This document shows positions 28,003 through 37,548 of a stretch of DNA of 60,590 nt, piece after piece. Both the position numbers and the translations under genes were made by a program. The stretch lies in contig NZ_JACHBW010000031.1 in NCBI RefSeq assembly GCF_014200455.1, forward strand, positions 1 through 60,590, given 5' to 3'. The DNA comes from Paraburkholderia bannensis (GTDB lineage Bacteria > Pseudomonadota > Gammaproteobacteria > Burkholderiales > Burkholderiaceae). The notes under the pieces were generated by a model, which saw only the letters and a program-made list of their open reading frames with translations, was not told the DNA's origin and ran no database searches. The stretch's first letter is position 1. Every line of letters begins with the position of its first letter.

Positions 28003-28661
28003 TCGATTTCTCCCATCTGGTAGCCGACTCCACGCACGTTACGGATTGCCTGCGTACCGAGTTTGCGCCGCAGGTTATGAATGTGAACCTGGATCGTGTT
28101 GCTGCCGATCTCCTCATTCCAGCCATACATGCGCTCTTCAAGCTGCTCGCGGGAAACCACGACGCCGGGTTGCTGCATCAGTTCGAGCAGCAGTGCGAAC
28201 TCACGCGCCGTCATCGGGATTTCTACTTCGTGCAGCCAGACCCGATGCTGCGCCGGATCGAGGCGAAGCGGGCCGACGCGAAGGGTCGTTTGTGAATGTC
28301 CGGCCTGCCGTCGGCGTACTACGCGCATGCGCGCAAGCAGTTCATCAAGTGCGAAGGGTTTGACAAGGTAGTCGTCCGCACCGCTGTCGAGGCCCGCGAC
28401 GCGGTCCGGAACCGCGTCGCGGGCCGTGATGATAATCACCGGGACGTCATCCTTGCGCTGACGCAGTCTCGCGAGCAGGGTAAGCCCGTCCTGTCCGGGC
28501 AGACCCAGGTCAAGAAGCACGAGCCCATACGAAGTAGTTCGCAGCGCCAGCGTGGCCGCATCGCCCTCCTGAGCCCAGTCTACCGCGAATCCCTCGCGTT
28601 GCAGTCCCCGCTGCAGGCCACTGCCAATCAGGGTGTCGTCCTCTACGAGAAGTATCCGCAT
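27999..28661 (-). CDS. OmpR-family response regulator (QseB/PmrA-like)
   Basis: 220 residues. Receiver domain 1-120 with acidic pocket EDD at 7-9, phosphoacceptor Asp51 in LLDLGLPG and Lys in VKPF. C-terminal winged-helix (TAREFALLLELM, NTIQVHIHNLRRKLG). It starts 25 bp downstream of a DUF4148 gene and is followed by its kinase, so the four genes from 29472 to 26602 can be one transcript. It is a candidate for binding the TTAA boxes upstream of both DUF4148 genes. Confidence 0.93.
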   Translation of the reverse strand: MRILLVEDDTLIGSGLQRGLQREGFAVDWAQEGDAATLALRTTSYGLVLLDLGLPGQDGLTLLARLRQRKDDVPVIIITARDAVPDRVAGLDSGADDYLVKPFALDELLARMRVVRRRQAGHSQTTLRVGPLRLDPAQHRVWLHEVEIPMTAREFALLLELMQQPGVVVSREQLEERMYGWNEEIGSNTIQVHIHNLRRKLGTQAIRNVRGVGYQMGEID

Positions 28662-28685
28662 CGAATCGCTCTTTTTTCCCCGGAA

Positions 28686-29000
28686 TCAATGATGGTTATA
28701 CAACGAGTCCCACCTTGCATTTGAGATGCGATGCCCCCCCTGCGACGTACCTGCAGCCGTCCCGCCGTAAGCTGCCTCAGCGTTACCGGCCGCAGGGTTC
28801 TGCGCAGCGACGCGCGCCTCCGCAGCCTGGATGTCAGAAGGGTACTGCGTTCGGCTTGGCTTGTAGCCGGCGTGTTGAAGCTGGGCAAGCTCTTCGCGGA
28901 CCTGCGCGCGGGTCACAGGGTCGTTCGATGTCCGGGCAAAGCCAACGGTCGGTACGCCAATAATAAGAGAAAGTGCGACGACACCAGCAAGGGTTTTCAT
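28686..29000 (-). CDS. DUF4148 secreted protein
   Basis: 104 residues: a signal peptide (MKTLAGVVALSLIIGVPTVGFA, cleavage after about residue 22), then the DUF4148 core TRAQVREELAQLQHAGY and the YPSDIQAAEARVA block. It is a periplasmic or exported small protein of unknown role, abundant and multicopy in Burkholderia relatives. Paralogous to the next upstream gene. It lies between a TTAA box and the response regulator. Confidence 0.88.
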   Translation of the reverse strand: MKTLAGVVALSLIIGVPTVGFARTSNDPVTRAQVREELAQLQHAGYKPSRTQYPSDIQAAEARVAAQNPAAGNAEAAYGGTAAGTSQGGHRISNARWDSLYNHH

Positions 29001-29079
29001 GATGGGTTCCTCCCTGATGGACCTGTCCTCAGTGCGGGCGGGATCACAATCGCCCGCCACAGAAGCGTGAGCCTGGATT

Positions 29080-29096
29080 CTTAAGAGACGATTAAC
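29080..29096. promoter_or_regulatory. Tandem TTAA box (PmrA/QseB type)
   Basis: CTTAAG, five bases, ATTAAC with 11-bp periodicity, 80 bp upstream of the DUF4148 start at 29000. Probable activator site for an OmpR-family regulator. Confidence 0.55.
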
Positions 29097-29148
29097 GCCA
29101 CGCGTTTTGATGCGTCGCTCACCACATCCTGGTTCAGGTGTCAGGCAA

Positions 29149-29472
29149 TTAATGGTGTTCGTACAGGGGCATTGAGCTGCGGTGTGAGGTGCCTGTCCCG
29201 CCTGACTGTGAAGCACTGCCAGTGCTGCTACCCATTCCGGATGTCGACAGGCTGCCCGTGGCGTTTTCGGCTGCAACGCGAGCTTCCGCAGCCTGAATGT
29301 CATCTGGATAAGTCGCCCTGTTGCCCTTTGCGGGGTTGTAGCCCGCATTCTCAAGCTGCACAAGCTCTGCACGCACCTGCGCTCTGGTCGTATGGGTGTT
29401 CGATTGCGCAATGGCGAGAAGCGGTGCGAGCAGCAGCCCGATGCTGGCGATCCCGACGATGGTCGTTTTCAT
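29149..29472 (-). CDS. DUF4148 secreted protein, second copy
   Basis: 107 residues with a signal peptide (KTTIVGIASIGLLLAPLLAIA) and the core TTRAQVRAELVQLENAGY, YPDDIQAAEARVAAENA, then a Ser/Gly-rich tail ending LYEHH. Start ATG 29472 is preferred because an upstream in-frame ATG at 29484 forms part of the GGAGG ribosome binding site. Its own TTAA box lies 59 bp upstream. Confidence 0.88.
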   Translation of the reverse strand: MKTTIVGIASIGLLLAPLLAIAQSNTHTTRAQVRAELVQLENAGYNPAKGNRATYPDDIQAAEARVAAENATGSLSTSGMGSSTGSASQSGGTGTSHRSSMPLYEHH

Positions 29473-29530
29473 GTAAACCTCCATGTGTTGGGTGTATGTA
29501 AAATCTGCACCTTGAGTATGGCGAGGGAAA

Positions 29531-29547
29531 CTTATGTGCGAGTTAAC
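29531..29547. promoter_or_regulatory. Tandem TTAA box (PmrA/QseB type)
   Basis: CTTATG, five bases, GTTAAC, 11-bp spacing, 59 bp upstream of the DUF4148 gene at 29472. One half-site is imperfect. Confidence 0.45.
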
Positions 29548-29705
29548 GAAGATTGATCTTGATTTATAAGCAATCCGAACATGCCAAATTCCAGCGAAAT
29601 TTCCACGCGCCGCTCGAATATAGACGGGAGCCCGCGATGCGAATTGCGGACAACGGGAAAGATGGCAGATGTTGTTTGATTGCTCGCAGACCGGTCTAGA
29701 AGGTG

Positions 29706-30050
29706 TTATGCACTTTTGTTAAGGGCTGCAAAGTGGACGAGCATAAGCACGGAGAATACGACGAAATGCAAGCCAGCCAAGGTTTCGGGCAATCGCTCGT
29801 AGTCTCTGGCCAGACGACGGAAGCGGTTGAGCCAGCCGAAGCTGCGCTCCACCACCCAGCGGCGCGGCAACAGCACGAACCCCTTTTTCGCCTCCGCCAG
29901 TTTGATCACCTGAAGCTCAATTCCTTCGTCGAGTGCTGCCTGCGCAGGCTCTTCGCCGGTATATCCCTGATCGGCGAACGCCACCCTGACCGTCTGGCCG
30001 GTGGCCTGCTGAACCTGACGCGCCAGTTCTCCGAGCCTCATTGCCGTTTC
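29706..30050 (-). pseudogene. IS5-family transposase, C-terminal fragment
   Basis: About 115 residues from the end of an IS5-type DDE transposase: VRVAFADQGYTGEEP (second Asp region), WVVERSFGWLNRFRRLARDYE (catalytic Glu block) and the LHFVVFSVLMLVHF tail. The N-terminal part with the first Asp is missing. The reading continues upstream into unrelated sequence, so this is a truncated insertion sequence. Confidence 0.85.
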
Positions 30051-30264
30051 GTGTGTACAGGATTGGTGATTTGAAATCTTGGGGTTTCCGTTGGGCCGCG
30101 AGCGCTTTGAGTAGTCAGGCTTCTTACGCGGTAAAACACAAGGAATCCTGATGGTGTTGCGATACCAGCTTGTTTTCCAGTCAATGAAAGCAGGTTGCGA
30201 CAAGGCAACGCTCCGTTTTGGCGCTTGCCATGTGAAGTTTGCGTATAGCGTTTCGCTGGACAAG

Positions 30265-30524
30265 ATTCCATTCGACAAATCGCTATTGCAGAGTCACGCT
30301 TATGGAGGAGCATTCGTCGGCCGGCATGGCTGATGAAATCGGAAGATGCGGATCTGATACCGGGGGTTTTCGTTCGATGCTGTCGTGGTAGGCCTATGGG
30401 CAAACCAGTGGGATGTCCGGGCGAGTTCTTGACCAAGGGCGGACATTCATTCGTGCGACCAGTTGGTGTCGCATTAAACGCTTATGGCGCGCTCCTCCTG
30501 GCGGACGACCGGTGCAGCGCATTA
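30265..30524 (+). pseudogene. Decayed sorbosone-dehydrogenase-like remnant
   Basis: Two frames carry degenerate copies of the C-terminal part of the intact gene at 39458-40804: GGAFVGRHG (intact GGAFVGQHG), then after a frameshift GKPVGCPGEFLTKGGHS and RPVGVALNAYGALLLADD (intact RPVGVALDAAGALLVADD). The part between them is shortened. It adjoins the IS5 fragment, so the insertion or its excision probably destroyed this copy. Confidence 0.7.
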
Positions 30525-30936
30525 TAGCGAGGCGTGTCGTGACACTGGCAGGCGCTCAATTGCTCTGACGCCAGATCGATAATCTGATCGACGCCCCGGG
30601 CCAACCGGTAGGTCCGCGTAGACGACATGATTGCTGGCAGCCGCTATTCAGATTGATCATTATGACGCCAGCAGTGTACGAATGTGGACTTTCTGTTCGA
30701 TCCAGGGCATGTGTCGTGCCACAAGTATGGGTATTGAAAGAGCCGAAACTTCGTACGCGTCGAATCGCGCTGCCCGATTCTTTGTATCGCTGGCGTACGC
30801 AGCACACCCTACATAGACATCTACTTTTGCCTATGGGAGTGGCCGTACTTCTGAACTAGTCAGCTGGCCGTAGTGCTAAGAAAGCCTTCAGCCTGAGAGC
30901 GTAGGATGCAATCGTTCACAATAGCTCGAGTGCTTT
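30525..30936. other. Intergenic, nothing recognised
   Basis: About 410 bp before the methyltransferase gene. No domain, repeat or terminator seen. Confidence 0.3.
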
Positions 30937-31857
30937 ATGTCGTCGAAAATACATCCCGATTCCGCCCATGATGAATGGTCCACATGGCTACTCGATCGCC
31001 GTCATGGTGGTGATCCAGAGTATGAGAATAATGTTCATTCAGAAGTTACTCAGTACGCAGACCGTATTCTTGACCTCGTAAATTTATCCCCCGGCATGAC
31101 GCTAGCCGATGTTGGGACGGGTAGCGGCCTTGTAGGATTCAGGGCAATCGAGCGGGTGGGGGCAGCTGTCAGGGTGATCATGACCGACATATCTGCCGCG
31201 TTGCTCAGGCATACACGTGAAACGGCGAAGACTTTGGGCGTCGAAAGCCAGTGTTCGTTTTTGCGCGGCAGCGCAGAACATCTGGGCGGTATTGGTAACG
31301 AAACAGTCGACGCATTGACGATGCGAGCTGTATTGGCATATGTAGATAACAAGCCTCAGGCAATGAGGGAAATCTATCGCGTACTCAAATGCGGTGGCCG
31401 GTTTGCCATGGCAGAGCCGATTCTGCGCGACGAAGCACTCGAAGTCTGTATGCTCAGGCAACTGATCGATTCGCATTCAATCAATACAGACGATCCTTTC
31501 TTTCCACTTCTTCTTCGCTGTCGATCCGCACAATTCCCGGACACAGAGGACCGGCTGAAGTCATCGCCGATTACAAACTACGGCGAACGCGATCTCGTCC
31601 GATTCGCGATTGACGCAGGCTTTACAGACATCCATCTTGAATTGCACATTGATGTGCAAACCGAAGCGTCCCTTCCATGGGAAACGTTTATACGCACGTC
31701 TCCTCATCCACTTGCACCGACGCTGGAAGATATCTTCCAAAACCAGTTCACCCGCGATGAGCGTGATTATCTCGAAACCCGAATGCGCGCCATCTTCGAG
31801 AGCGGCAAACAGATGGGGGCAGCACGAATCGCCTATTTGACAGCACGGAAGCCGTGA
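30937..31857 (+). CDS. Class I SAM-dependent methyltransferase
   Basis: 306 residues. Motif I is LADVGTGSGLVGFRAIE (about 56-72), the acidic end of strand 2 is VIMTDIS, and the post-II block is VDALTMRAVLAYV followed by the IYRVLKCGGRFAMAEP motif as in UbiE/Methyltransf_11 enzymes. The C-terminal third is extra and helical. Codon use is less GC-rich than its neighbours and it stands alone, suggesting acquisition. The substrate is unknown. Confidence 0.85.
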   Translation: MSSKIHPDSAHDEWSTWLLDRRHGGDPEYENNVHSEVTQYADRILDLVNLSPGMTLADVGTGSGLVGFRAIERVGAAVRVIMTDISAALLRHTRETAKTLGVESQCSFLRGSAEHLGGIGNETVDALTMRAVLAYVDNKPQAMREIYRVLKCGGRFAMAEPILRDEALEVCMLRQLIDSHSINTDDPFFPLLLRCRSAQFPDTEDRLKSSPITNYGERDLVRFAIDAGFTDIHLELHIDVQTEASLPWETFIRTSPHPLAPTLEDIFQNQFTRDERDYLETRMRAIFESGKQMGAARIAYLTARKP

Positions 31858-32025
31858 TCCGAACACTTCCTGTGTCGTGAGGAACGCTGTCGTATGTGGC
31901 TTGCTTCGAGCCGTAGCCCCGTATTGAACCGCGCTTGTCGGAGTAGTGCTTCAGCATTGACCGTGTTCGAGGCAGTGCTTCGAGGTGCCGCGGCACGGTT
32001 AGTGGTAATCAGGTGGTGTATAACA

Positions 32026-32235
32026 TTACGCTCTGATGTTGATCAATTGGCCAATCGTCTGGCCGCTGGAGTTAACGGTTGGCGTCGAAGCTGGAGGTGT
32101 TGCGCGCGCGCCGCCGTCATCAGCGTCGCCGTCCATATCGGGCCCTACCTCGCCGGCTTCGCCGCCTTTGGGGATATTCTGCGTCTGGTAGTACTGTCGC
32201 GCAACGCTATTGTTGCCGATGGAAGAGATCGTCAT
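32026..32235 (-). CDS. Small Asp-rich protein, Burkholderia-type
   Basis: 69 residues: MTISSIGNNSVARQYYQTQ at the start, an acidic GPDMDGDADDGG stretch that could bind Ca2+, a Pro/Thr-rich linker and a VNSSGQTIGQLINIRA end. No hydrophobic helix or signal peptide. Similar small proteins with a DxDGDxDD block and a terminal SGQTIG motif recur in Burkholderiaceae, but I recall no function. The upstream region is very A/T-rich with a possible TTAA-type half box at 32382. Confidence 0.55.
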   Translation of the reverse strand: MTISSIGNNSVARQYYQTQNIPKGGEAGEVGPDMDGDADDGGARATPPASTPTVNSSGQTIGQLINIRA

Positions 32236-32768
32236 AATTTTTCCTTCGAGAAAATGAGCACAACGTTGTGCTCACTCGCGTTATCGACCATTTTTTTAGC
32301 GACTTGAGTTTACTTTTTTCATGATTGATTTCTTTAAAAAATCAACAGAAAAATGACAAATAACATGAAAAATGATAGCCACTTAAGGAAACCTTCACAT
32401 TGTGTGTATAAGCGAAGCAAATTATAGGTATTGATTTTTTAGATTGGATGATGGCGTCGATCTGACTTCAACCGGCGAACAATCGCGGACCATTAGATGC
32501 GCGGGTGACATCCATCTCCTGGGATTTTTGCGTTGACTTTGCGTTTGTATCCCGACGGTAGCTTCATTGAGATAACCGCAACTCATACGACCATCATGCA
32601 TTTTGATGCACAGGGCATCGATCGCAAATGCCCTCAGTTTTTCTTCAGCTTCCCGGGGTATGATGTGTCTGATAAAACGCGACTCTTGTGTGCATGTTCT
32701 GCGAAGCTCGTCCACACTTTACCTGTACGCACCAGGATCAAGAACCTGCAACATAGAGGGGGCTAGTG
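32236..32768. other. A/T-rich intergenic region
   Basis: About 530 bp. The part 32290-32450 is much more A/T-rich than the rest of the window and likely holds promoters in both directions. CTTAAG-N5-CTTCAC at 32382-32398 is a partial match to the TTAA boxes. No gene supported. Confidence 0.35.
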
Positions 32769-33116
32769 ATGAACGCCACTGCTATCGTTGAATTCCGCGC
32801 GCATCTTCTGGTTGCTTCGCTGATTGCAACGCTTCTCCAGGGACTGGTTATAGGTGGCATGCTTGTTCTCGAGATGCCTGAAGCCTGGTTTACCTCATCA
32901 GTCTTTCGCGCTGCCTCCATTTGTGTCGTAGTTGCTGGCGTGGCGGTGGTGCGTTACGTTGCTGCGGTTGCCTTTTGGGGCGCCCATCGGCGAGGGCATT
33001 TGTCGTTGGATGCGGCGGGGCATAATCTCATTGCAATTTCAGATATGTGCCCTTATGCGCAACTTGTTCTGCTTCATGTGCGACTGAATCGCCGGCGCTA
33101 CGGAGTTGTTGTCTGA
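32769..33116 (+). CDS. Small membrane protein
   Basis: 115 residues with two hydrophobic helices (about 12-35 and 48-72) and a basic, soluble C-terminal third (HRRGHLSLDAAGHNLIAISDMC and an RLNRRRYG end). Not recognised. It lies 146 bp upstream of the hpnI-like gene on the same strand, so it may be part of the hopanoid transcript (inference). Confidence 0.6.
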   Translation: MNATAIVEFRAHLLVASLIATLLQGLVIGGMLVLEMPEAWFTSSVFRAASICVVVAGVAVVRYVAAVAFWGAHRRGHLSLDAAGHNLIAISDMCPYAQLVLLHVRLNRRRYGVVV

Positions 33117-33262
33117 TCCTGAACTGTGTTTGCATGATCGCGTGCCCGCAATGCGCTGAGCGCGGTTCTTGAGCCGTGTATGAAAACTACGGGGCGGACT
33201 CATTGACCAAATTTTCTGGATCCCTTCGAGAACTTCTTTCCAGCTGCGGCAGAAGATGCCGC

Positions 33263-34528
33263 ATGCGCATCTTGCCCTCCGTCGCATCGAGGCGCCGTGT
33301 CGCTGTATCCCTTGCTCTATTTGCAGCCCTGGGTCTGGTCTTGCTGTGCGCGAAAAAAATTGAGACGCCAGACTTCAGTAGCATGTTATTGCTTGTGCTT
33401 GCCATTGCGTGCGGAATCGGCGTCCTTGGTGCACTCAGTTACACCATTTTTGCGACTTCGCAGATTGTCCGGTTTTTTTCCCGGAAATCGGCGGTGGCGA
33501 ACTGCTTGCCTGATGTCACGGTTCTGAAACCGTTGCACGGAGACGAATGGCAGCTTGACGAGCATCTCGAGTCGTTTATCGACCAGGATTATCCAGGAGA
33601 GGTGCAATACATTTTCGGCGTGCATGATGGGGAGGATAAGGCACTGGCTGCCGTAGATCTCCTTCGCCATCGCTATCCCGGGAAGCAGATATCCGTGGTG
33701 GTCGATGCCCGGTTATATGGACCCAACCGGAAGATAGCGAATCTCGTCAATATGCTTGAGCGCGCAACCAGTGATGTTTTGTGTTTCGCTGACAGTGATG
33801 TTCTCGTTGCTCCCGACTATTTGCGTACGGTTGTCAGCGAACTTCAGGTGCCAGGAGTTGGTCTGGTTACTACGGTATACCGAGGGAGTTGCTCCGCATC
33901 CTTCTGGGCGCGCGTGGCTGGCGCGCTGACCGATTATCACTTCCTGCCCGGCGTGATCACAGGACTGGCTCTTGGTCGCGCCCGGCCCTGTTTCGGACAG
34001 TCTATTGCGATGACTCGGGGGACGCTTGCGGAGATCGGTGGTCTCGTCCAGTTTGCGCATCACCTTGCTGAAGACCATGCAATCGGAGAAGCTGTTCGGC
34101 GTGCGGGCAAGCGTGTGACGGTTTCGCCGAAAGTTGTCCTGCATGCCTGTACCTATGGAACTTTCCTCGGTATGTTCCGCCACGAGTTGCGTTGGAGTCT
34201 CACGATACGCGCCGCTGATCGCTGGGGGCATGCTGGTGCCATACTGATGCATCCACTTCCACTGGCAATCCTCGCCACTATATTTTCCCAAGGCGCAGCT
34301 ATATCGTGGATCGCGCTCGGTGCGTCGCTTGGAGCGCGTGTCGCGTTGATCTACAAAATGGATCGTGCGACCCATCAGAGGACGAAAGGGATATTCTGGC
34401 TGCCCCTATGGGACGTCCTGCAGTTTGTGATCTACATTGCGAGTTTCTGCTCATCCTCTGTGGTCTGGCGCGGAACGCGTTTCCGTGTTGACCGTAGTGG
34501 CATGCTTTCACCCGATGGTGAAAGATGA
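33263..34528 (+). CDS. hpnI: HpnI-like glycosyltransferase (GT21, hopanoid side chain)
   Basis: About 421 residues. N-terminal hydrophobic helices (about 12-30, 40-65), a GT-A domain with VTVLKPLHGDEWQLDEHL, the metal-binding DSDVLV, the AEDHAIGEAVRRAGKRV block with catalytic Asp, and HELRWSLTIR as the (Q/R/H)xxRW motif, then three C-terminal helices. HpnI transfers N-acetylglucosamine to bacteriohopanetetrol. Family GT21 also includes ceramide glucosyltransferases. The frame is open to a GTG at 33176; ATG 33263 matches the family start better. Other hpn genes are not in the window. Confidence 0.78.
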   Translation: MRILPSVASRRRVAVSLALFAALGLVLLCAKKIETPDFSSMLLLVLAIACGIGVLGALSYTIFATSQIVRFFSRKSAVANCLPDVTVLKPLHGDEWQLDEHLESFIDQDYPGEVQYIFGVHDGEDKALAAVDLLRHRYPGKQISVVVDARLYGPNRKIANLVNMLERATSDVLCFADSDVLVAPDYLRTVVSELQVPGVGLVTTVYRGSCSASFWARVAGALTDYHFLPGVITGLALGRARPCFGQSIAMTRGTLAEIGGLVQFAHHLAEDHAIGEAVRRAGKRVTVSPKVVLHACTYGTFLGMFRHELRWSLTIRAADRWGHAGAILMHPLPLAILATIFSQGAAISWIALGASLGARVALIYKMDRATHQRTKGIFWLPLWDVLQFVIYIASFCSSSVVWRGTRFRVDRSGMLSPDGER

Positions 34529-34841
34529 GTCAGGACCTTCGAACGATGTGAGCTGCAGCCTGGCAAGCCGCGCTGGCATTCTGACGCTGCTCCCTCGCGG
34601 TCCCTGCCGACACCGTGCTGGAAGTCCCGCATCTAAATCGAGGTGGCTGGACTCGTGGTGAGGTGGGTGCCATGCGGCGTTGCATCCATCGTCGCGGTGA
34701 TCGGCAATTCTGGATTGCCGAATATTGTGCGCGTGATTCGCCGTAGCGTCCAATGAAGCTGCATTGGACAGTGGGCTAGCAGCGTTTAACTCCCGGTGAT
34801 GGTAAGTTGCCTAAAGAAATTCTGGCGCGACGATCTGTCGT
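34529..34841. other. Intergenic, nothing recognised
   Basis: About 310 bp between convergent genes. No clear terminator or gene. Confidence 0.3.
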
Positions 34842-35369
34842 TTACCATGGGGCCATGCGTTGTGCGATACGATCGCGGAAGACAAAGAAGTGCATCATTG
34901 CGCCGACAATATGCAGGCAGATGAATGCGAAGAGTGCCCAGGCGAGGACGCCATGCACATCGCCCATCTCGTGGCCAAAGGTGGAGCCAGCAGGCGAGAG
35001 GCCCGGCAATGGAATGGCATAGAGCAGGGTGACTGCCCAGCCACGCGAAGAGGCGTTGATCCAGCCAAGTAGCGGCACAATCAGCAAAAGTGCATAGAGC
35101 GCAAACTGCGTCAGCGAGGAAACAATGCGCAGCAGCCGCGAAATGTCGGCCGGTGGCGGCCGATGCGTCAGGCGCCACGCCAGCCTGCAAAGCATCGCGG
35201 CCAGGAGTGCCGTGCCAACCACGATATGTGCGCTGATCAAACCGACCGGCCGTGTGTCACGATGCACGTCGGGCATCGTCCAGCCCAATACGAATTGCGC
35301 GCAGACCAGCAGGACAATCAGCCAATGGAGAAAGCGTGCGACACGATCGTACTTTTCGGTAGTCTGCAT
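34842..35369 (-). CDS. Cytochrome b561
   Basis: 175 residues with four transmembrane helices (about 12-30, 44-64, 86-106, 140-165). Heme-ligand histidines are H15 (ARFLHW), H47 (ISAHIVVG) and those in DVHGVLAW and CLHIVGAMMHFF, as in CybB-type cytochromes that move electrons from ubiquinol or scavenge superoxide. It follows the HK gene on the same strand but has its own TTAA box 57 bp upstream. Confidence 0.9.
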   Translation of the reverse strand: MQTTEKYDRVARFLHWLIVLLVCAQFVLGWTMPDVHRDTRPVGLISAHIVVGTALLAAMLCRLAWRLTHRPPPADISRLLRIVSSLTQFALYALLLIVPLLGWINASSRGWAVTLLYAIPLPGLSPAGSTFGHEMGDVHGVLAWALFAFICLHIVGAMMHFFVFRDRIAQRMAPW

Positions 35370-35425
35370 GCTGTATTCTCCTCTGCCTCGTTGGGACCGT
35401 AACGCCGTGATTCTAGAAATATTCC

Positions 35426-35442
35426 GTTAAGAGAAGCTTAAG
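35426..35442. promoter_or_regulatory. Tandem TTAA box (PmrA/QseB type)
   Basis: GTTAAG, five bases, CTTAAG with 11-bp spacing, 57 bp upstream of the cytochrome b561 start and overlapping the end of the kinase gene. The best-matching copy in the window. Confidence 0.6.
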
Positions 35443-36892
35443 AAAGCGTAGCCGACGAGGGTGTGTTGGTTCGCTTCGCCTGACCGGACACTTCAATTTC
35501 CTGTGGCCCTTGAACGGCAGGAAATGCTACGAAAACACCCAGACCGCGCCCGTCCAGTCCTGTGCCGAATCGCAGGGTACCGTTGAAGTACCGCACGATG
35601 CGCTCGACGATCGAGAGTCCGAGACCGCTGCCAGGAGACTGGACGCCCGTCCCACGATAGAAACGATCGGTCAGTCGCGCGATATCAGTCTGGGCGACAC
35701 CCGTGCCATCATCGAGCACCGCCAGACATTGTGTGTGCCCCTGATCGATTGTGATCACCTCGACGCGTCCATCTGGGTGGCCATACTTGATCGCGTTATC
35801 GACCAGATTCTCAAGCAGTATTCCAATCAGTACCGGGTCGGCCTGGATCGCGTGGCGGGAGTGCGGCTTCCCCTGCAATGCGATACCTTTGTCGCTCGCG
35901 CGCTGGGCGTGTCGCATGACCGCTTCATCAATCAGATCATGAGTATTGAGGATGCGGGCGGGAATGTGCTCCTGCTCATCCAGTCGTGCAAGCAGCAGCA
36001 ACTGCTCAGCAAGTCGTGCACTGCGATCCACCCCCTGTACGACGCGTTGCATGGCCAGGCGCTGCAACGCCGGGTCGGATGTCGTCAAGGCAACCTGGGC
36101 CTGAACCTTGATCGCCGCGAGAGGAGTCTTGAGTTCGTGAGCCGCATCAGAGGTGAATGCGCGCTCCCTGACAATCGACTGCCTGAGCTGCGAGAGAAGA
36201 CGGTTGATGGCTCCGACCAATGTCTCGACCTCGGCAGGTATCGACGCGATGTTAAGCGGCGTCAGCGAATGTTCATTGCGCGCCCGGATTGTCGCGGAGA
36301 GCACGCCCAGCGGTGTCAGGCTGCGCCCGATGACGTACCAGAGCATCACAGCGAGAGCAGGAAGCGCCAGTAGTAGAGGCCAGACAATCCGTATTGCGGC
36401 TTCCGTCGCGAGATCACTGCGGGTATTGGACAATTCCATGACCTGCACGTTGCGTCCGCTTTTCGGGTCACGGAACTGGTACAGCCGCCACGGGGTTCCA
36501 CCAACATTGACGGTTCCCGGTCCGTCGTTGTCCCTCATTGCCGCGAACGTAGAAGGTGCTACTGGAAGGTTCGATACGATGCGGTGGCTCGCATCGGTCA
36601 GGGCAAAATGAATGTCCCGTGGAAGTCGATCGCTATCGGACCGGGGGCTTTTTTGTCGCCCAGGCCACGAGAGTTCGATCTGTGCATTGATGGGCAGCGA
36701 GGCAAACTGCTCGATATCTGCGGCGTCGAGCCGGGCGATAAACATCGCATATTCCACAAGGCGTGCATCTTCCCATTCCTGGACCTCGCGCGATGCGTAC
36801 CGGAAACTGCCAAAGACGGCGAGCCCCCAGACGGCGCTCACGCAAAGCAACACGAAAAAGGACAGGCGGCGGCGAATGGAGTGGGCGGTCAT
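35438..36892 (-). CDS. Sensor histidine kinase (QseC/PmrB-like), second system
   Basis: 484 residues. Transmembrane helices about 10-30 and 168-188 enclose a periplasmic domain of about 135 residues. HAMP-like linker, phosphoacceptor His252 in FTSDAAHELKTP, N-box ENLVDNAIKYG, G1 DDGTGVA, G2 GSGLGLSIV. The stop overlaps the TTAA box of the b561 gene and the start overlaps the regulator stop by 4 bp. The kinase resembles QseC in layout; the signal is unknown. Confidence 0.92.
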   Translation of the reverse strand: MTAHSIRRRLSFFVLLCVSAVWGLAVFGSFRYASREVQEWEDARLVEYAMFIARLDAADIEQFASLPINAQIELSWPGRQKSPRSDSDRLPRDIHFALTDASHRIVSNLPVAPSTFAAMRDNDGPGTVNVGGTPWRLYQFRDPKSGRNVQVMELSNTRSDLATEAAIRIVWPLLLALPALAVMLWYVIGRSLTPLGVLSATIRARNEHSLTPLNIASIPAEVETLVGAINRLLSQLRQSIVRERAFTSDAAHELKTPLAAIKVQAQVALTTSDPALQRLAMQRVVQGVDRSARLAEQLLLLARLDEQEHIPARILNTHDLIDEAVMRHAQRASDKGIALQGKPHSRHAIQADPVLIGILLENLVDNAIKYGHPDGRVEVITIDQGHTQCLAVLDDGTGVAQTDIARLTDRFYRGTGVQSPGSGLGLSIVERIVRYFNGTLRFGTGLDGRGLGVFVAFPAVQGPQEIEVSGQAKRTNTPSSATLS

Positions 36893-37548
36893 GGTTTTTC
36901 AACCACATAGCCCACGCCGCGTACCGTGCGGATGAAGTCGGTTCCGAGTTTCTTGCGCAGGTTTGATACGTGCACTTCAATCGTGTTGCTTTCAACCCCG
37001 TCCAGCCATCCGTAAAGGTGGTCTTCCAGCACGCGCTTCGCTTGCGGAACACCCTGATGGGTCAGCAGTTGGTGAACAATCGTCCACTCTTTTGCCGTGA
37101 GCACGACGCGTGTTTTATTACGCATCACAGTCCGCGATGGAACATCGACTTCAATTTCACGCCACACGATCGTTTCCTGGCCGCGCCCCTGTGAACGTCG
37201 CACGAGCGCGCGGCAGCGGGCGAGCACTTCGGACAGTTCAAACGGTTTTGCCAGATAATCGTCCGCACCGGCGTCCAGGCCGCGGACCCTGTCTGCGACC
37301 GTGCCGCGTGCGGTCAGGACGAGTACCGGGATATCGTCGCCTCCCTCCCGGAGCCCGCGCAGGATGTCGCTGCCGGATTTGCCGGGCAATCCCAGGTCCA
37401 GCACGACCATCAGGTAATGGGTGGTGGCAAGTGCCATCGTGGCCGCGTGGCCATCGCGCACCCAATCAAGACTGTAGCCGGCCTCGACAAGGCCGATCTC
37501 CAGACCGCTGCCGATCAGGTCATCGTCTTCAACGAGAAGTATTCTCAT
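36889..37548 (-). CDS. OmpR-family response regulator (QseB/PmrA-like), second system
   Basis: About 219 residues. EDDD at 8-10, phosphoacceptor Asp51 in VLDLGLPG, Lys in AKPF, then a winged helix (TAKEWTIVHQLL, NTIEVHVSNLRKKLG). ATG 37548 is preferred over the in-frame TTG two codons earlier. It heads the operon with the kinase. It is the likeliest regulator of the neighbouring cytochrome genes through the TTAA boxes, since PmrA and QseB bind such 11-bp-spaced repeats. Confidence 0.92.
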   Translation of the reverse strand: MRILLVEDDDLIGSGLEIGLVEAGYSLDWVRDGHAATMALATTHYLMVVLDLGLPGKSGSDILRGLREGGDDIPVLVLTARGTVADRVRGLDAGADDYLAKPFELSEVLARCRALVRRSQGRGQETIVWREIEVDVPSRTVMRNKTRVVLTAKEWTIVHQLLTHQGVPQAKRVLEDHLYGWLDGVESNTIEVHVSNLRKKLGTDFIRTVRGVGYVVEKP

